Source: Clostridiales bacterium
GTDB lineage: Bacteria > Bacillota > Clostridia > Oscillospirales > Oscillospiraceae
Direction of reading: 5' to 3'
DNA: 59,035 nt
NCBI GenBank assembly: GCA_004556755.1
Contig: SFFW01000012.1
Location: 1-59,035 of the forward strand
This document shows positions 58,352 through 59,035 of this stretch, in pieces (within the stretch, counting starts at the first letter, position 1; the number at the start of each line of letters is the position of its first letter). The translations under genes and the position numbers were made by a program. The notes under the pieces are model-generated. The model did no database searches. It was not told the DNA's origin and saw only the letters and a list, made by a program, of their open reading frames with translations.

Positions 58352-59035
58352 TTGTTTAGAGGTAAAAATTATAAAGAGAGCGCAAAGCTCATTGACAAGC
58401 AGGCACTCTATGATCCCATGGAGGCATTCGGCCTCGTTATAAAGGCAAGCAAGGCAAAGTTCGACGAGACCGTCGAGCTGCACGTTAAGCTCGGTGTTGA
58501 CGGACGTCACGCAGACCAGCAGGTCCGCGGCGCTATCGTTCTTCCCAACGGCACCGGCAAGACCGTCCGTGTCCTCGTTTTCTGCAAGCCCGAGCGTGTT
58601 GAAGAAGCACTCGCAGCCGGCGCAGACTACGCAGGCGGCATGGATCTCGTCGAGAAGATCCAGAAGGAGAACTGGTTCGAGTTCGATACCGTTATCGCCA
58701 GCCCCGACATGATGGGTACCGTCGGCCGTCTCGGTAAGGTCCTCGGTCCTAAGGGACTCATGCCCTCCCCCAAGGCAGGCACCGTCACTCCCAACATCGC
58801 TCAGGCGATCAAGGAGTCCAAGGCAGGTAAGGTAGAGTACCGTCTGGACAAGACCAACATCATCCACTGCCCCATCGGCAAGGTCTCCTTCGGTGCAGAC
58901 AAGCTCTTTGAGAACTATGCGGCTCTCATCGGCGCCATCATCAAGGCAAAGCCCGCAGCGGCAAAGGGCCAGTACATCAAGTCCTGCGTCACCGCTTCCA
59001 CCATGGGCCCCGGCATCAAGATCAACGCTCAGAAG
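58352..59035 (+). CDS. rplA: Ribosomal protein uL1 (cut at window end)
   Basis: The TTG at 58352 has AGGAGG 10 bases upstream and gives FRGKNYKESAKLIDKQALYD. The 228 codons present include GRLGKVLGPKGLMPSPKAGT and the start of the last strand (STMGPGIKINAQK); the family has about 230 residues, so only the last few and the stop are missing. L1 binds 23S rRNA at the E-site stalk and represses its own mRNA. Confidence 0.96.
   Translation, partial: MFRGKNYKESAKLIDKQALYDPMEAFGLVIKASKAKFDETVELHVKLGVDGRHADQQVRGAIVLPNGTGKTVRVLVFCKPERVEEALAAGADYAGGMDLVEKIQKENWFEFDTVIASPDMMGTVGRLGKVLGPKGLMPSPKAGTVTPNIAQAIKESKAGKVEYRLDKTNIIHCPIGKVSFGADKLFENYAALIGAIIKAKPAAAKGQYIKSCVTASTMGPGIKINAQK

Overview
The window reads as chromosomal DNA of a spore-forming, GC-rich member of the Clostridia, most like an Oscillospiraceae-type gut Firmicute. 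The clues are dipicolinate synthase genes (dpaA/dpaB), a DUF896 protein, a TAXI-type TRAP transporter, the GlgC/GlgD pair typical of Firmicutes, a eukaryote-like prolyl-tRNA synthetase, TagG/TagH-like export genes, many lipoproteins with near-identical MKKxxALLLAL...CAC signal peptides, strong AGGAGG ribosome sites and frequent TTG starts. The taxonomic placement is inference; no rRNA or tRNA gene is present.

Layout. 1-1404: end of a TRAP transporter operon (minus). 1833-5304: hom-lysC-asd, the aspartate-family amino acid branch. 5445-7372: an inverted-repeat element in the leader of prs, then pth. 7394-12984: glycogen block glgC-glgD-glgP plus a PfkB kinase. 13075-14750: an ECF sigma factor, its zinc-finger membrane anti-sigma and a frameshifted small membrane gene. 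14808-24632: a lipoprotein, moaA with a MOSC protein, then a two-sided surface-polymer locus (CapA and ATP-grasp on minus; glycerophosphotransferase-like, ATP-grasp, nucleotidyltransferase, ABC permease and TagH-like ATPase on plus). 24680-27808: a DUF4358-SGNH lipoprotein, a THEP1-type NTPase, a cyclodeaminase-fold protein and a TPR protein. 27961-35218: a seven-kb minus-strand operon that looks like a Dlt-type acylation system (adenylation enzyme, carrier protein, MBOAT, SGNH protein) headed by a membrane transglutaminase with Ig-like repeats. 35420-36960: an Asp/Glu racemase overlapping a radical SAM gene. 37032-40209: asnS, yfbR, DUF896, AEC transporter. 40363-47066: lipoprotein, PAP2 and CDF genes on minus, divergent from an MMPL transporter and a coiled-coil membrane partner. 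47107-49037: dpaA-dpaB and a 505-bp composite element with perfect 23-nt inverted ends. 49124-51048: thyA-folA-lipoprotein. 51095-53774: lipoprotein and proS. 54173-56678: small membrane proteins, including a HAAS/DUF1700-type protein with an extreme Pro-Ala-Glu repeat. 56869-59035: rpmG-secE-nusG-rplK-rplA (cut by the window end).

How it fits together. Housekeeping blocks alternate with envelope blocks. The TagF/TagG/TagH-like genes could make and export a glycerol- or ribitol-phosphate-type polymer, and the Dlt-like operon could decorate such a polymer; this link is inference. The most unusual signals are the family of related intergenic inverted-repeat elements (1671, 5445, 19378, 48533, perhaps 53881), the Dlt-like operon with its transglutaminase and a Ser-to-Cys change at the SGNH nucleophile, and the divergent CDF / MMPL-coiled-coil locus with a palindromic operator between the genes. 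No CRISPR array, transposase, phage gene or RNA-gene cluster was seen.
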